Notes: generated by a model not told the origin, from the sequence alone. 64,000 nucleotides of DNA from CAMEON01 sp045128275 (GCA_045128275.1 JBGVRH010000051.1:1-64000), one strand, 5' to 3'; numbered from the stretch's first letter, positions 18,122 through 25,974 are shown. Numbers and translations are program-made.

Positions 18122-18601
18122 TCAGTTTTCGGGGTCTTGGGTCTTTTTGGTCTTGGCGTGCTTCTTCTTGAGCTTCTTCAGCTCGTCCATGAAGGAGTCC
18201 ACGTCGGTGAACTGGTGGTAGACCGAGGCGAAGCGGACGTAGGAGATCTCGTCGATAGCGCGGAGCTTCTCCAGCACCATGTCACCCAGCTCCACAGAGG
18301 GCACCTCCAGGCGCAGGGTGTTCTGCAGCTCGGACTCGATCTCGTCCACAATGGCGTCAGCGTCCACGGTGCGCTTGCGGGTGGATTTCAGAATGCCGTT
18401 GATGAGCTTGTTGCGGTCAAAGGGCTCCTTGGAGCCGTCCTTCTTCAGCACCATGATCTGGGCTTGCTCGATCATCTCGAAGGTGGTGAAGCGCTTGGCG
18501 CATTGGAGGCATTCGCGGCGGCGGCGGATGCTGTTGCCCTCTTCAATGGGGCGGGAGTCGATGACCTTCAGGTCGGGATTGCCGCAGGCGGGGCATTTCA
18601 T
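18122..18601 (-). CDS. nrdR: Transcriptional repressor NrdR
   Basis: NrdR senses ATP/dATP and represses ribonucleotide reductase genes. The 159-residue protein has the N-terminal zinc ribbon (CPACG at 3-7 and CLQC near 31-34), the RRRRECLQCAKRFTTFE segment and an ATP-cone domain starting at about 48. The C-terminal tail is basic. It has its own promoter (18636-18664) overlapping the end of the upstream gene and a terminator downstream, so it is likely a single-gene unit. No nrd structural gene lies in this window. Confidence 0.98.
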   Translation of the reverse strand: MKCPACGNPDLKVIDSRPIEEGNSIRRRRECLQCAKRFTTFEMIEQAQIMVLKKDGSKEPFDRNKLINGILKSTRKRTVDADAIVDEIESELQNTLRLEVPSVELGDMVLEKLRAIDEISYVRFASVYHQFTDVDSFMDELKKLKKKHAKTKKTQDPEN

Positions 18602-18635
18602 GGGCAGAATTCTCCTTTCGGGAGGTCGTTACCCC

Positions 18636-18664
18636 ATTATATCATACTTTGATCGGTTTGTAAA
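18636..18664 (-). promoter_or_regulatory. Promoter of nrdR
   Basis: On the minus strand: -35 TTTACA, 17 bp, -10 TATAAT, about 35 nt before the start codon. Confidence 0.8.
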
Positions 18665-19017
18665 GTATTTTGGGAAATTTCTCCCGCCTCCTTCGCTCTT
18701 TGCCCCTGCTCCCATAAAAGATCCGCCACCACGTCCTCCAGATGGACGGGGGACAGTTCCCCCTCGGTGATACGGGAAAACAGGGCGCGGGCATCCTCCT
18801 CATGGATCCCCACGCAGTACAGGTACCGCTCGGTGGGGCTCTCCATACCGATGGCGTAGGTGGGGATCGGGGACGGGAACGGACGATCGCCTTCCTCGGA
18901 CGGGCGCATGGACCACAGGCGGCAGACCACAGGGCATTGGGGGGTCACACGGTAGTAACGCTCCTCCAACAGGCTCATGACCAAGCGGGATCGGGGATCT
19001 TCGGCGTGTAAGCTCAT
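18637..19017 (-). CDS. DUF6514-like small protein
   Basis: The start at 19017 follows GGAGG by 6 nt; an upstream ATG would add an Arg-rich 17-residue extension. The 126-residue protein has a central segment TYAIGMESPTERYLYCVGI and a C-terminal block ELSPVHLEDVVADLL. This matches my recollection of the DUF6514 pattern (tYGI...ELSP.HL.DVVEDFL), found in Clostridia and of unknown function. It stands alone between nrdR and a divergent small membrane-protein gene. Confidence 0.65.
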   Translation of the reverse strand: MSLHAEDPRSRLVMSLLEERYYRVTPQCPVVCRLWSMRPSEEGDRPFPSPIPTYAIGMESPTERYLYCVGIHEEDARALFSRITEGELSPVHLEDVVADLLWEQGQRAKEAGEISQNTLQTDQSMI

Positions 19018-19239
19018 AGTTTTCCTCCATTTTGACGACCGACGGCGACGTCTGTCGTTTTTCCTCATTATAGCACGGCTTTCGGAGAAGGAAAACCTTA
19101 ACGTTTATGGAAGAAAGCGGTATATTGGCCGCCCTTCTCTCCCTAAAAAGGGAAATTTGCAAGCTGTGACAAGGTCTTTTCGTAATGATCGTACCGATCC
19201 GCACAGGCAGGATCTTCCTCCTATCCCACAAATTCACCC

Positions 19240-19268
19240 TTGATTTTGTGTATATTTTTCTGTATAAT
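19240..19268 (+). promoter_or_regulatory. Promoter of the small membrane-protein gene
   Basis: -35 TTGATT at 19240-19245, 17 bp, -10 TATAAT at 19263-19268, about 90 nt upstream of the start at 19357. Confidence 0.75.
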
Positions 19269-19356
19269 CAAGTCGTATATGCAACAAATCTGCCCGAGAT
19301 CACCATTTACGAATGTTTTGGTGACAAGGATCTGACCCAAAAAGAAAGGAGTGACC

Positions 19357-19629
19357 ATGAAACCGACTGTCTCACGGCGCGTCAAACAGCGTCCTTCCCT
19401 GCCCCCGTGGCTCCTCCGTCCCCTGGCGGGAAAGCTCTTGGTGGCGGGACATATCCTCATGCTGATATCCCTGTGCCACTTTGCCTGTCTGCTGGGCGGA
19501 GAAGGGCAGGGGGAGGCCCTCCTGTACATGGATGTCTACATGGAAACGGTAGCCGTCTCCGCCGTCCTCCTGTGGGCGGGGGTGTTGGGGCTGGATTGGC
19601 TGGAGCGGAGAATCGATAGCTCTCGGTGA
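19357..19629 (+). CDS. Small two-helix membrane protein
   Basis: A 90-residue protein, start chosen because GAAAGGAG lies 6 nt upstream and a promoter lies 90 bp upstream. It has a basic N terminus (KPTVSRRVKQR) and two hydrophobic stretches, about 22-47 (LLVAGHILMLISLCHFACLLGG) and 58-80 (METVAVSAVLLWAGVLGLDWL), ending in a charged tail. I recognise no family. It is a lone plus-strand gene between two minus-strand genes and has its own regulatory signals, so it is likely real. Confidence 0.6.
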   Translation: MKPTVSRRVKQRPSLPPWLLRPLAGKLLVAGHILMLISLCHFACLLGGEGQGEALLYMDVYMETVAVSAVLLWAGVLGLDWLERRIDSSR

Positions 19630-19646
19630 TCTCCTCCCATCCTTCC

Positions 19647-19913
19647 CTACTCCCCGAAGCACTCCGCCCCCAGCCGCACACCCATGCGGAAGCCCTCGGA
19701 GAACCGCTCCCGCTCCCGCTCGGCTCCCAGGGTGTCCAGGGCGGTGTCGTAGGACTCCAGGAGCACACGCTGCTCGGGGGTCAGAGTGGCGGCCAGGGCA
19801 TCCCGCTTGGCCTTGACCTCACCGTACAGGCGGTCTCCCTCGGAGGGCTTTGGAGGCTTGCGCTCAAAGGGCGGCGGATTGCCGTAGTAGAGGGTGGTGA
19901 TGGGTGACTTCAT
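19647..19913 (-). CDS. DUF6809-like small protein
   Basis: An 88-residue protein beginning with a TLYYGN motif (about 7-12), followed by a charged helical region and SEGFRMGVRLGAECF at the C terminus. This is the pattern I recall for DUF6809 proteins (LYYGNI...FxxGFxLGxxLxxE), small helical proteins common in Clostridia, often near mobile or regulatory genes, of unknown function. AGGGG lies 7 nt before the ATG. A consensus promoter is shared divergently with the XRE gene at 20014, so the regulator may control it. Confidence 0.6.
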   Translation of the reverse strand: MKSPITTLYYGNPPPFERKPPKPSEGDRLYGEVKAKRDALAATLTPEQRVLLESYDTALDTLGAERERERFSEGFRMGVRLGAECFGE

Positions 19914-19954
19914 AAGCAATCCCCTTTATGCCTTGTAAGATATAATTTCCATAT

Positions 19955-19983
19955 ATTATACACCCTAAAGGATATAATGTCAA
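19955..19983 (-). promoter_or_regulatory. Consensus promoter of the DUF6809-like gene
   Basis: On the minus strand: -35 TTGACA, 17 bp, -10 TATAAT. The interval between the two divergent genes also holds an imperfect palindrome around ATATAATTTCCATATATTAT (19940-19959) that could be an operator for the neighbouring XRE protein. Confidence 0.85.
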
Positions 19984-20013
19984 TAGTAAATTGCCAGTAT
20001 ATCGGAGGTGTAT

Positions 20014-20232
20014 ATGGAAGTATATCAACGAATGAAGGATCTCCGCGAGGATCACGATCTGAGCCAGGAGGATATCGCCAAGGTACTACAGACCACCCAG
20101 GAGCAGGTCAGCAAATACGAGACGGGACGGCAGATGATGGGCATTGATAAATACATCAAGCTGGCAAAGCATTACAATGTGAGCCTGGATTATCTGACGG
20201 GCCTGATCGACACGCCGAGGAAACTATTCTAA
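20014..20232 (+). CDS. XRE family regulator, first of a tandem pair
   Basis: A 72-residue single-domain helix-turn-helix protein of the Cro/C1 type. The helix-turn-helix is DLSQEDIAKVLQTTQEQVSKYETG, about residues 17-40. GGAGG ends 5 nt before the ATG at 20014; a GTG two codons upstream overlaps the ribosome site. Its last 28 residues are almost identical to those of the next gene (DKYIKLAKHYNVSLDYLTGL), indicating tandem duplication. No ligand domain is present, so it probably binds DNA as a dimer. Confidence 0.9.
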   Translation: MEVYQRMKDLREDHDLSQEDIAKVLQTTQEQVSKYETGRQMMGIDKYIKLAKHYNVSLDYLTGLIDTPRKLF

Positions 20233-20238
20233 ATATTG

Positions 20239-20257
20239 CGTACCTGATAAGGTACAT
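20239..20257. promoter_or_regulatory. Inverted repeat between the two XRE genes
   Basis: GTACC-tgataa-GGTAC follows the stop of the first XRE gene. It may be a weak hairpin or an operator. A -10-like TATAAT lies at about 20283-20288, 35 bp upstream of the second gene. Confidence 0.4.
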
Positions 20258-20318
20258 TTTCACGCGTTTCATAACGAATCATGTATAATCATATCCAATA
20301 CTGTATTGGGGGATGTAT

Positions 20319-20537
20319 ATGACGCCGAATGAACGCCTGAGAGAAATGCGTATCCGACACGGCCTGCGGCAAGCCGAAGTAGCGGAATTATTGAATACGA
20401 CTCAAAGACAGATCAGCAAGTACGAAAGAGGTCTGCAAGTCATGGGAACGGATAAATATATAATTCTTGCGAAACACTACAACGTCAGCCTCGACTATCT
20501 GACGGGTCTGATCGACACGCCGAGAAAGCTGCATTAA
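20319..20537 (+). CDS. XRE family regulator, second of a tandem pair
   Basis: A 72-residue helix-turn-helix protein closely related to the preceding one: RIRHGLRQAEVAELLNTTQR is the DNA-binding core and DKYIILAKHYNVSLDYLTGL the near-identical end. The ATG at 20319 is preferred because GGGGG stands 6 nt upstream; the ATG two codons earlier abuts it. N-terminal halves of the two proteins have diverged more than the C-terminal halves, which suggests different operators with a shared dimer surface. A weak hairpin follows. Confidence 0.9.
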   Translation: MTPNERLREMRIRHGLRQAEVAELLNTTQRQISKYERGLQVMGTDKYIILAKHYNVSLDYLTGLIDTPRKLH

Positions 20538-20544
20538 AAGATAA

Positions 20545-20580
20545 GGGCCACCTTTTCAAGGGTGGCTCATTTCTGTTCTT
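20545..20580 (+). terminator. Probable terminator after the XRE pair
   Basis: GCCACC pairs with GGTGGC across an 8 nt loop, followed by the U-rich CATTTCTGTTCTT. Confidence 0.55.
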
Positions 20581-20696
20581 GGCGGGGCGCGTCACCGAAA
20601 AGTCCTTTCCTCTCCGTGAAAAACGCCATAATTCCCGCCACGATTCCTCCACAATGTGACAGAATCCTGAAATCTTTTCCACATTGGAAAAACCCA

Positions 20697-20725
20697 TTGA
20701 CAAAACCCATTGGATGTGATATAAT
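20697..20725 (+). promoter_or_regulatory. Consensus promoter of the duplicated-domain lipoprotein
   Basis: -35 TTGACA at 20697-20702, 17 bp, -10 TATAAT at 20720-20725, 62 nt before the start codon. A good AAAGGA site precedes the gene. The pre-promoter stretch 20581-20696 shows nothing further. Confidence 0.88.
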
Positions 20726-20787
20726 ACGAAAACTGTTTGGGGCAAAAAAGCACGGCCCCACAATAGAAAAAGAAAGGAAACAATACC

Positions 20788-22101
20788 ATGAGAAAGCATC
20801 TTTTGATCCTGCTGGCTCTGGTCGCCGCTCTGTCCCTGGTCTTCGTGGCCTGCGACAAGACCCCCGATCAGCCCGCTGACACCACCGTCGCCACCGATGC
20901 TCCCACCGAGGAGCCCACCGACGCTCCCACCGAGCCCGAGTCCGAGGACGTGACCGAGCCCGCTACCGAGGAGGGCACCACCGCCGCTCCCGAGACCCAG
21001 GAGCCCGAGACTCAGGAGCCCGAGACCCAGGAGCCTGAGACCCAGGAGCCCGAGACCCAGGAGCCTGAGACCCAGGCCCCCGAGACCGAGGAGCCCGAGA
21101 CCGAGCCCCAGGTCCCCCACTACGACAACTACAACGTTCCCCAGGATCAGTGGACCGTTTCCGGTCACTGCCCTGAGATCGTTGGCAGCGAGGGTCACGC
21201 CAACTCCCCCATGGTTGCCGCAGGCGGTGTTGCCTCCGGCGCTCTCCTGCACCAGGGTTCCATCAGCCTTGGTGAGATCGACCTGTCCAAGTACGAGAAG
21301 GTCGTGATCTACTTTGGCGTTGACAACTCCGACGTTACCTGGGGTCGTTACAATGAAAACGCCAACAACCGCATCATGCTGGTTTCTGCCGACACTCACC
21401 TGACCAACTCTCCCGCTGAGGAGACCGTCATCGCCGGCGCAACCTACGAGCCCTGCGGCTGGGCTGTCGTTGCCTTCGAGATCGACCTGACCGACGTGGA
21501 CTACAACGGCCCCGTGTTCGTGACCTACGACACCCTGCCCGGCACCTTCATGCTGTTCAGCGAGATCGAGTTCATCGGTGCAGAGATGCCCGCTCCCGCT
21601 GAGCCCACCATTGTGGATCTGACCACCGTCGGCATCACCGGCAGCTACCCCACCGTGGACGTGCCGATCAACGCCGGTTCTCTGGGTCTGACTGAGGGTC
21701 ACGTCATCACCCTCCACTACGGCTCCATCAACCTGGGCGAGATGGATCTGTCTCAGTACAGCAAGGTCACCGTGACCTACGCTACCCCCTGCGGTGTGGC
21801 AAACGGCCAGGATATGAACGCCGAGTACGAGGCTACCGGCAAGCGCGTTCTGCTTCTGAACGCTCCCTCCGCTATTCAGGAGGGCTCCGCTTTCGAGCTT
21901 CTGCCCGCTGAGGATGCCATCGTCACCACCGCTCCCTACGAGATCTCTCCCACTTACAGCCAGATCATGACCGTGGAGATCGACCTGACCAACGTTGACT
22001 ACAACGGCCAGCTCTACCTCTCCTTCGATTTCCGTAACGCCGACAACGCATTCGGCGCACTGGGCTATCTGGTGTTCGTGACCGAAATCGCCTTCGCGTA
22101 A
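20788..22101 (+). CDS. Surface lipoprotein with two repeated beta domains
   Basis: A 437-residue lipoprotein: signal 1-21 with lipobox FVAC, then an 85-residue linker of Thr, Glu and Pro that includes seven or so copies of the pentapeptide ETQEP (about 70-104). Two homologous domains follow, about 110-268 and 275-437. They share GSISLGEIDLSKY / GSINLGEMDLSQY, and EIDLTDVDYNG / EIDLTNVDYNG, so they arose by duplication. The repeating beta-strand pattern suggests a carbohydrate-binding-like fold; no catalytic motif is seen. Consensus promoter, strong ribosome site and strongly biased codons suggest high expression. Function unknown. Confidence 0.85.
   Translation: MRKHLLILLALVAALSLVFVACDKTPDQPADTTVATDAPTEEPTDAPTEPESEDVTEPATEEGTTAAPETQEPETQEPETQEPETQEPETQEPETQAPETEEPETEPQVPHYDNYNVPQDQWTVSGHCPEIVGSEGHANSPMVAAGGVASGALLHQGSISLGEIDLSKYEKVVIYFGVDNSDVTWGRYNENANNRIMLVSADTHLTNSPAEETVIAGATYEPCGWAVVAFEIDLTDVDYNGPVFVTYDTLPGTFMLFSEIEFIGAEMPAPAEPTIVDLTTVGITGSYPTVDVPINAGSLGLTEGHVITLHYGSINLGEMDLSQYSKVTVTYATPCGVANGQDMNAEYEATGKRVLLLNAPSAIQEGSAFELLPAEDAIVTTAPYEISPTYSQIMTVEIDLTNVDYNGQLYLSFDFRNADNAFGALGYLVFVTEIAFA
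20994..21075 (+). repeat. 15 bp tandem repeat encoding ETQEP
   Basis: Units close to CCCGAGACCCAGGAG repeat about five or six times with third-position changes (CCT/CCC, ACT/ACC). They encode the Glu/Pro/Thr cell-wall-spanning linker of the lipoprotein and may vary in number between strains. Confidence 0.8.
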
Positions 22102-22120
22102 TTCCGTCCATAACGAAACT

Positions 22121-22157
22121 GACCCCTTGCCTTTCGGCAAGGGGTCTTCTTTGCTTT
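22121..22157 (+). terminator. Rho-independent terminator
   Basis: GACCCCTTGC pairs with GCAAGGGGTC around a 6 nt loop and is followed by TTCTTTGCTTTT. Confidence 0.9.
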
Positions 22158-22168
22158 TGGGGTGTTTT

Positions 22169-24526
22169 TCAATACTCCGAGAGCATCTCGGCAAGCCTGG
22201 CCTCGGCCTCATCCGCGCGGAGACGGTCGGCGGCGTAGGCACGGCGGAGCAGCTCGGCGGGGACGTGCTCGTCGTACTTCTCAAAGATGGGCACCTCCCC
22301 GCTCTGGACAAGGCTCTCGCAGTCGATGCCGTCGGTCTCCACGATGCCGCACAGGTGGGAGAGCAGGTCGTAGTCGTTCCCTCGCTCCATGCGGAAGGTC
22401 ATGTAGTAGCAGCCCTCGAATTCCAGATTGCTGATCTTGCAGAGGGAGGCGTTGCGGGCGATGAACTTCCGCAGGGTACGGAAGGATCGTGTCCCCAGCC
22501 AGGGGAACAGGCACCAGGTGTAGCCGCCCAGGGACACCAAGGAATGCTCCAGCATCCCCGTGTTCCGCGCCACGTGGCGGGCGACCTCAATGCGCTTTTG
22601 GGCGTTGGGCTTGAGGTAAGGATAAACGGTATCCTCCTCCAGAATACGGCGCATCCGCTTGAGTATTTTGGTGTGGATCTCACCGAAATCTCCCGGCCAG
22701 GACACCTCCATCTTGCCGTCCACCTGCTTGACGTAAATGAGCTTGCGCTGGATATCCAGCTCCTCCACCTCCCAGACGCGGCCCGCCAGGGCGAAGCGAT
22801 CCCCCACGGGGGGCGGGGTGGTGATGGTGCCGATCTCATCCGACCCCGCGCGGACGGTGAAGTCCTCGGAGTCCTTGAACACGGCGTAGAACTTGAAGCT
22901 TTTCAGCAGCCGCTCTCCCGCCATGCCCACGATCAGTCCCTTTTCCTCGGTCATCTCCATGAAATCGTGCTCGATCATGGACACCATGAGGGTGCGGTAG
23001 TCCTCCTTGGTCACCTCTGCGAAGGGGGGGAGGGACAGGACGCGCTCGGCCAGACGGCGGGGGGTCAGCTCACCCGAGGCGGCCAGCACCGACAGGGTCT
23101 GGTGGAAGAGCAGGGACATGGGCATCTTGCGGCGCAGAGGCGGCTCGATGAACCGCTCCTCGATATAGAGCTGGATGATGGCGATACCGCGGAGCAGCTC
23201 CCACGGGATAAGCTGGGGCAGGGGGGTATTGGGCAGAGGATCCTCCTCGCGGAAGACCATCATCATCTCGGGGGGCTCGCCCCGTCTGCCCGACCGTCCC
23301 AGCCGTTGCAGGAAGGAGGAGACACTGTTGGGCGCGCCGTTCTGGAGTACCCGCTCCAAGCGGCCTATGTCGATACCCAGCTCCATGGTCACCGTGGCGC
23401 AGGTGACGGCGAAGATCTCCTCGTCCTTCATCTTGGCCTCGGCTTCCTCGCGGATGGAGGCGGAGAGGTTGCCGTGGTGGATGAGGAACACGTCCTGATC
23501 CCCCCGCGCGCGGGCGATCTGACGGAAGGTAGCACAGAGGTATTCTGTCTCCTCGCGGGAATTGGAGAAGACCAGGGATTTCTTATCCTTGACGCAGTCG
23601 TACATGTACTCGTAGCCCGCATCGAGAGGGTGGGCGGCGATCTTCGGGAGAGCGGACTCCACCATAGCGGCGGCCACCGCTTGGGCGGTGGAAAGGTCGA
23701 GAGCCTTTTCATAGTCGGTGAGTTCATCGCCGCTCTCGGTGTTGTCCTCGGTCATGTCGTCGGTGCCGTCCTGTTGAGAATCGGCAGGCTCCGCCGACTG
23801 GTCATCCTTGGGGTTCTGGATGTAGAAATGCTCCAGACCCAGCCGCCAGCGGATCTTGCCCTCCTCAAAGGTGGGCACGTCCACGGGGATGCCCGTGTCC
23901 CCTGCCAGCCAGTCAGCGGCGAGGTTTGGGTCACCGATGGTGGCCGACAGACCGATACGGCGGGGGGTACGGCCGATGAGATGGCCGATACGGGTGAGCT
24001 GACAGATGATCTGGTTGCCGCGATCCGTGCCCGTGAGGGTGTGGATCTCATCGATGACGATGTAGCGGAGGTCACCGAACAAGCGCAGGATATCGTTGGA
24101 GCGGTTGATGAGCATGGCCTCCAACGACTCGGGGGTGATCTGCAGAATGCCCGAGGGCTTTTCCAGCAGCTTTTTCTTGTGGGACTGAGCCACGTCCCCG
24201 TGCCAGCGGGTCACGCGGATGCCCGTCATGTCCAGAAGCTCCTCCATGCGCCCGAACTGGTCGTTGATGAGGGATTTCAGGGGGCAGATGTACAGTGCCC
24301 CCACACTCATGGGCGGGTTCTCGCAGAGATCCGAGAGAATGGGGAAAAAGGCCGCCTCGGTCTTGCCGCTGGCGGTGGAGGAGGTGAGCAGGAGGTGGTG
24401 GTCGGTCAGAAACAGCGTCCTCGCCGCCGCCACCTGCACCCCTCGCAGGGACTCCCAGCGGTGGGTGAAGATGTACTCACGGATGAATTCGGGGAAGCGG
24501 GAAAAAATGCGGTCGGCTTCGGTCAT
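22169..24526 (-). CDS. Lhr/BrxHI-like DEAD/DEAH-box helicase
   Basis: A 785-residue superfamily 2 helicase. Motif I is TASGKTEAA (about 50-58), motif II DEIH (near 158), motif III LSATIGD (about 192), and motif VI QRLGRSGRRG (near 420). The layout, two RecA domains followed by a winged-helix and a C-terminal beta-rich region, resembles Lhr-type helicases and BrxHI of BREX-like systems. An acidic insert (about 240-275, many Asp, Glu, Ser) separates the RecA domains. It is the third member of the TerB / BrxD / BrxHI-like module, but is separated from the other two by three small genes and a repeat, so may have its own promoter. BREX core genes (pglX, pglZ) are absent. Confidence 0.9.
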   Translation of the reverse strand: MTEADRIFSRFPEFIREYIFTHRWESLRGVQVAAARTLFLTDHHLLLTSSTASGKTEAAFFPILSDLCENPPMSVGALYICPLKSLINDQFGRMEELLDMTGIRVTRWHGDVAQSHKKKLLEKPSGILQITPESLEAMLINRSNDILRLFGDLRYIVIDEIHTLTGTDRGNQIICQLTRIGHLIGRTPRRIGLSATIGDPNLAADWLAGDTGIPVDVPTFEEGKIRWRLGLEHFYIQNPKDDQSAEPADSQQDGTDDMTEDNTESGDELTDYEKALDLSTAQAVAAAMVESALPKIAAHPLDAGYEYMYDCVKDKKSLVFSNSREETEYLCATFRQIARARGDQDVFLIHHGNLSASIREEAEAKMKDEEIFAVTCATVTMELGIDIGRLERVLQNGAPNSVSSFLQRLGRSGRRGEPPEMMMVFREEDPLPNTPLPQLIPWELLRGIAIIQLYIEERFIEPPLRRKMPMSLLFHQTLSVLAASGELTPRRLAERVLSLPPFAEVTKEDYRTLMVSMIEHDFMEMTEEKGLIVGMAGERLLKSFKFYAVFKDSEDFTVRAGSDEIGTITTPPPVGDRFALAGRVWEVEELDIQRKLIYVKQVDGKMEVSWPGDFGEIHTKILKRMRRILEEDTVYPYLKPNAQKRIEVARHVARNTGMLEHSLVSLGGYTWCLFPWLGTRSFRTLRKFIARNASLCKISNLEFEGCYYMTFRMERGNDYDLLSHLCGIVETDGIDCESLVQSGEVPIFEKYDEHVPAELLRRAYAADRLRADEAEARLAEMLSEY

Positions 24527-24540
24527 GGGGGCTCCTTTCT

Positions 24541-24632
24541 GGAGAGCGGGGGGACGGGAGAACGTGCCTCCGGCGGCTTAAGAACCCTTTTGGAAAAGGG
24601 TTCTTAAGAATCTCCTAAAACTTTAAAATGGG
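24541..24632. repeat. Dispersed intergenic repeat, copy B
   Basis: A perfect 15 bp stem (CTTAAGAACCCTTTT, 24577-24591, against 24594-24608) flanked by GGCGG and by a CTAAAACTTTAAA tail. It has the same architecture as copies at 1-158, 31735-31825 and 39881-40096, but a different stem sequence. It lies between the helicase gene and the 93-residue cargo gene. Confidence 0.75.
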
Positions 24633-24914
24633 TCAATCATTTCCGTAAAATGCAAGGAGAGAAGGGTCTTGGACGATCTCATCCAAGGCTCGGCGGATGG
24701 TGCCCTCGTCAATGCGCTTTACGACGATATACTTGAACGACGGCGATAGAAAATCTTCATGGTTGGATTCCATCAAGGATTTCAGATTGTCGGGCGTGAT
24801 AAAGACCAACGTGTAGGATTCACCGTCTACGGTGGTCACGCACACGTCCATGTTGTCATTGGTGGGATCGGCTATGCCTTCTATGGGTGTGGGGAAGAAA
24901 ATGTCATACTTCAC
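24633..24914 (-). CDS. Small unrecognised protein, cargo gene 3
   Basis: A 93-residue protein starting at a GTG preceded by AAAGGAG with 6 nt spacing. It begins MKYDIFFPTPIEGIADP and contains DGESYTLVFITPDNLKSLM. Alternating strands and helices suggest a small alpha/beta fold. The sequence is acidic with no signal or membrane helix. It is 12 bp after the gene upstream and is therefore probably co-transcribed. Small size, acidity and position resemble immunity proteins of polymorphic toxin systems, but no toxin gene is present, so this is only a suggestion. Confidence 0.55.
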   Translation of the reverse strand: MKYDIFFPTPIEGIADPTNDNMDVCVTTVDGESYTLVFITPDNLKSLMESNHEDFLSPSFKYIVVKRIDEGTIRRALDEIVQDPSLLAFYGND

Positions 24915-24926
24915 GGCGATCTCCTT

Positions 24927-25550
24927 TCAAAAAGCTCGGAACATATCCTCGATCGGCTTAATCTCCGCGCCCGTAAGCTTATGCTTGCGGATGACCTCGG
25001 CCACCCGCTCGTTGCACACAAACATAGCGGGGAAATCCCCCACGCGGCAGAGGTCGTGACCGCTCCAGGTGTCCATATCCAAGGCGGCGGGGATGGTGTA
25101 CAGCCTTTCGCGGCTCCAAGCGAATCGACCGCAAGCGGGGCATAGGTTCTTTTTCTTCAGCTTCATGGCGAAAAGGTCAAGCTCCACACGTCCCATGATG
25201 GGTGCGTAGCAGTAGACGGGATCGGCAACAGGCTCGGCCTTTGCCCCTTTCACGCGAAAGACAGGAACCGACTCGATCTCTCCCAGACCGCTGATCCCCG
25301 CCTCGTGGAGCAGGTCGATCACCCGCGCGGAGCAGAGAAAGTCTCCCACAGGCACCCCCGTAAACTCCAAAAAGTCGGGGTACTTGGCTCCACCCTCCAC
25401 CTCATAGGCGCGGGGAAAGATGCGCGGTAGGGGAGTGGCGATCTCCCGCCCACAGGAGGGGCAGGGGGTGCGGTCAAAGCCACCGAAACCGCGATCCCGC
25501 CATGCGTAGGCGTAGCGGTTGGAGGAGTGGATGGAGAGGGTGTAGAGCAT
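24927..25550 (-). CDS. Double CxxCG zinc-ribbon-like protein, cargo gene 2
   Basis: A 207-residue soluble protein with two zinc-knuckle pairs, CPSCG near residue 30 and CPACG near residue 139. The region between them includes YPDFLEFTGVPVGDFLCSARV. The arrangement recalls the double-CXXCG motif family described in myxobacteria, and some immunity-type proteins with a DUF1629-like middle, but I cannot confirm membership. It is flanked by two other small genes of unknown role. AAGGA precedes the start by 8 nt. Confidence 0.6.
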   Translation of the reverse strand: MLYTLSIHSSNRYAYAWRDRGFGGFDRTPCPSCGREIATPLPRIFPRAYEVEGGAKYPDFLEFTGVPVGDFLCSARVIDLLHEAGISGLGEIESVPVFRVKGAKAEPVADPVYCYAPIMGRVELDLFAMKLKKKNLCPACGRFAWSRERLYTIPAALDMDTWSGHDLCRVGDFPAMFVCNERVAEVIRKHKLTGAEIKPIEDMFRAF

Positions 25551-25584
25551 GGCGGTGTCCTTTCCGAAAAGGGAATTCTCGTGC

Positions 25585-25974
25585 TTAATTGTTTGGTTGA
25601 TTTTCGTCTAAATACTGCACACGGCTATTCCACCATGCAACAAATCCCTCCGCATCTGCCTTCTCGTGCTTGGATTTTCCCCACCAGCAGGAACGGAATT
25701 CAAAATTGTCCATCATTTCCAGAACACCTGTTCTGAATACTTTTTGGCACCGTACATTTTCAATGAGGGAAATATCCGTTTGAACCACCTGCAATTTCTT
25801 TCCACGGGTTATTCCTAAAGTGCTGATCTCATCCCTTGAACGATCCCAAAGCCGTCCGCAAAGATACACCTTGGCACCGCCCGCAAAAGCGGCTGTTCCG
25901 TTACGCAGTATTCCGTTTTCATCAACGTGGGATTCCTTAATATTACCCACCACACAATACGTCCAGTTTTGCAT
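25585..25974 (-). CDS. Small unrecognised protein, cargo gene 1
   Basis: A 129-residue protein. The start at 25974 is preferred because AAAGGAG stands 11 nt upstream; an in-frame ATG 30 nt earlier has no site. It begins MQNWTYCVVGNIKESHVDEN and contains GAAKVYLCGR-like and RSCWWGKSKHE segments. Its composition is lower in G+C and richer in Asn, Lys and Trp than nearby genes, which may indicate transfer. The N-terminal NWTYCVVGNI...VD motif with a later KVYL resembles immunity-type proteins, but no family can be named. Confidence 0.55.
   Translation of the reverse strand: MQNWTYCVVGNIKESHVDENGILRNGTAAFAGGAKVYLCGRLWDRSRDEISTLGITRGKKLQVVQTDISLIENVRCQKVFRTGVLEMMDNFEFRSCWWGKSKHEKADAEGFVAWWNSRVQYLDENQPNN

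Noticed and set aside
19221..19529. Minus-strand open frame overlapping the small membrane-protein gene
   Set aside because: It runs through the promoter and ribosome site of the plus-strand gene and has no start signals of its own.
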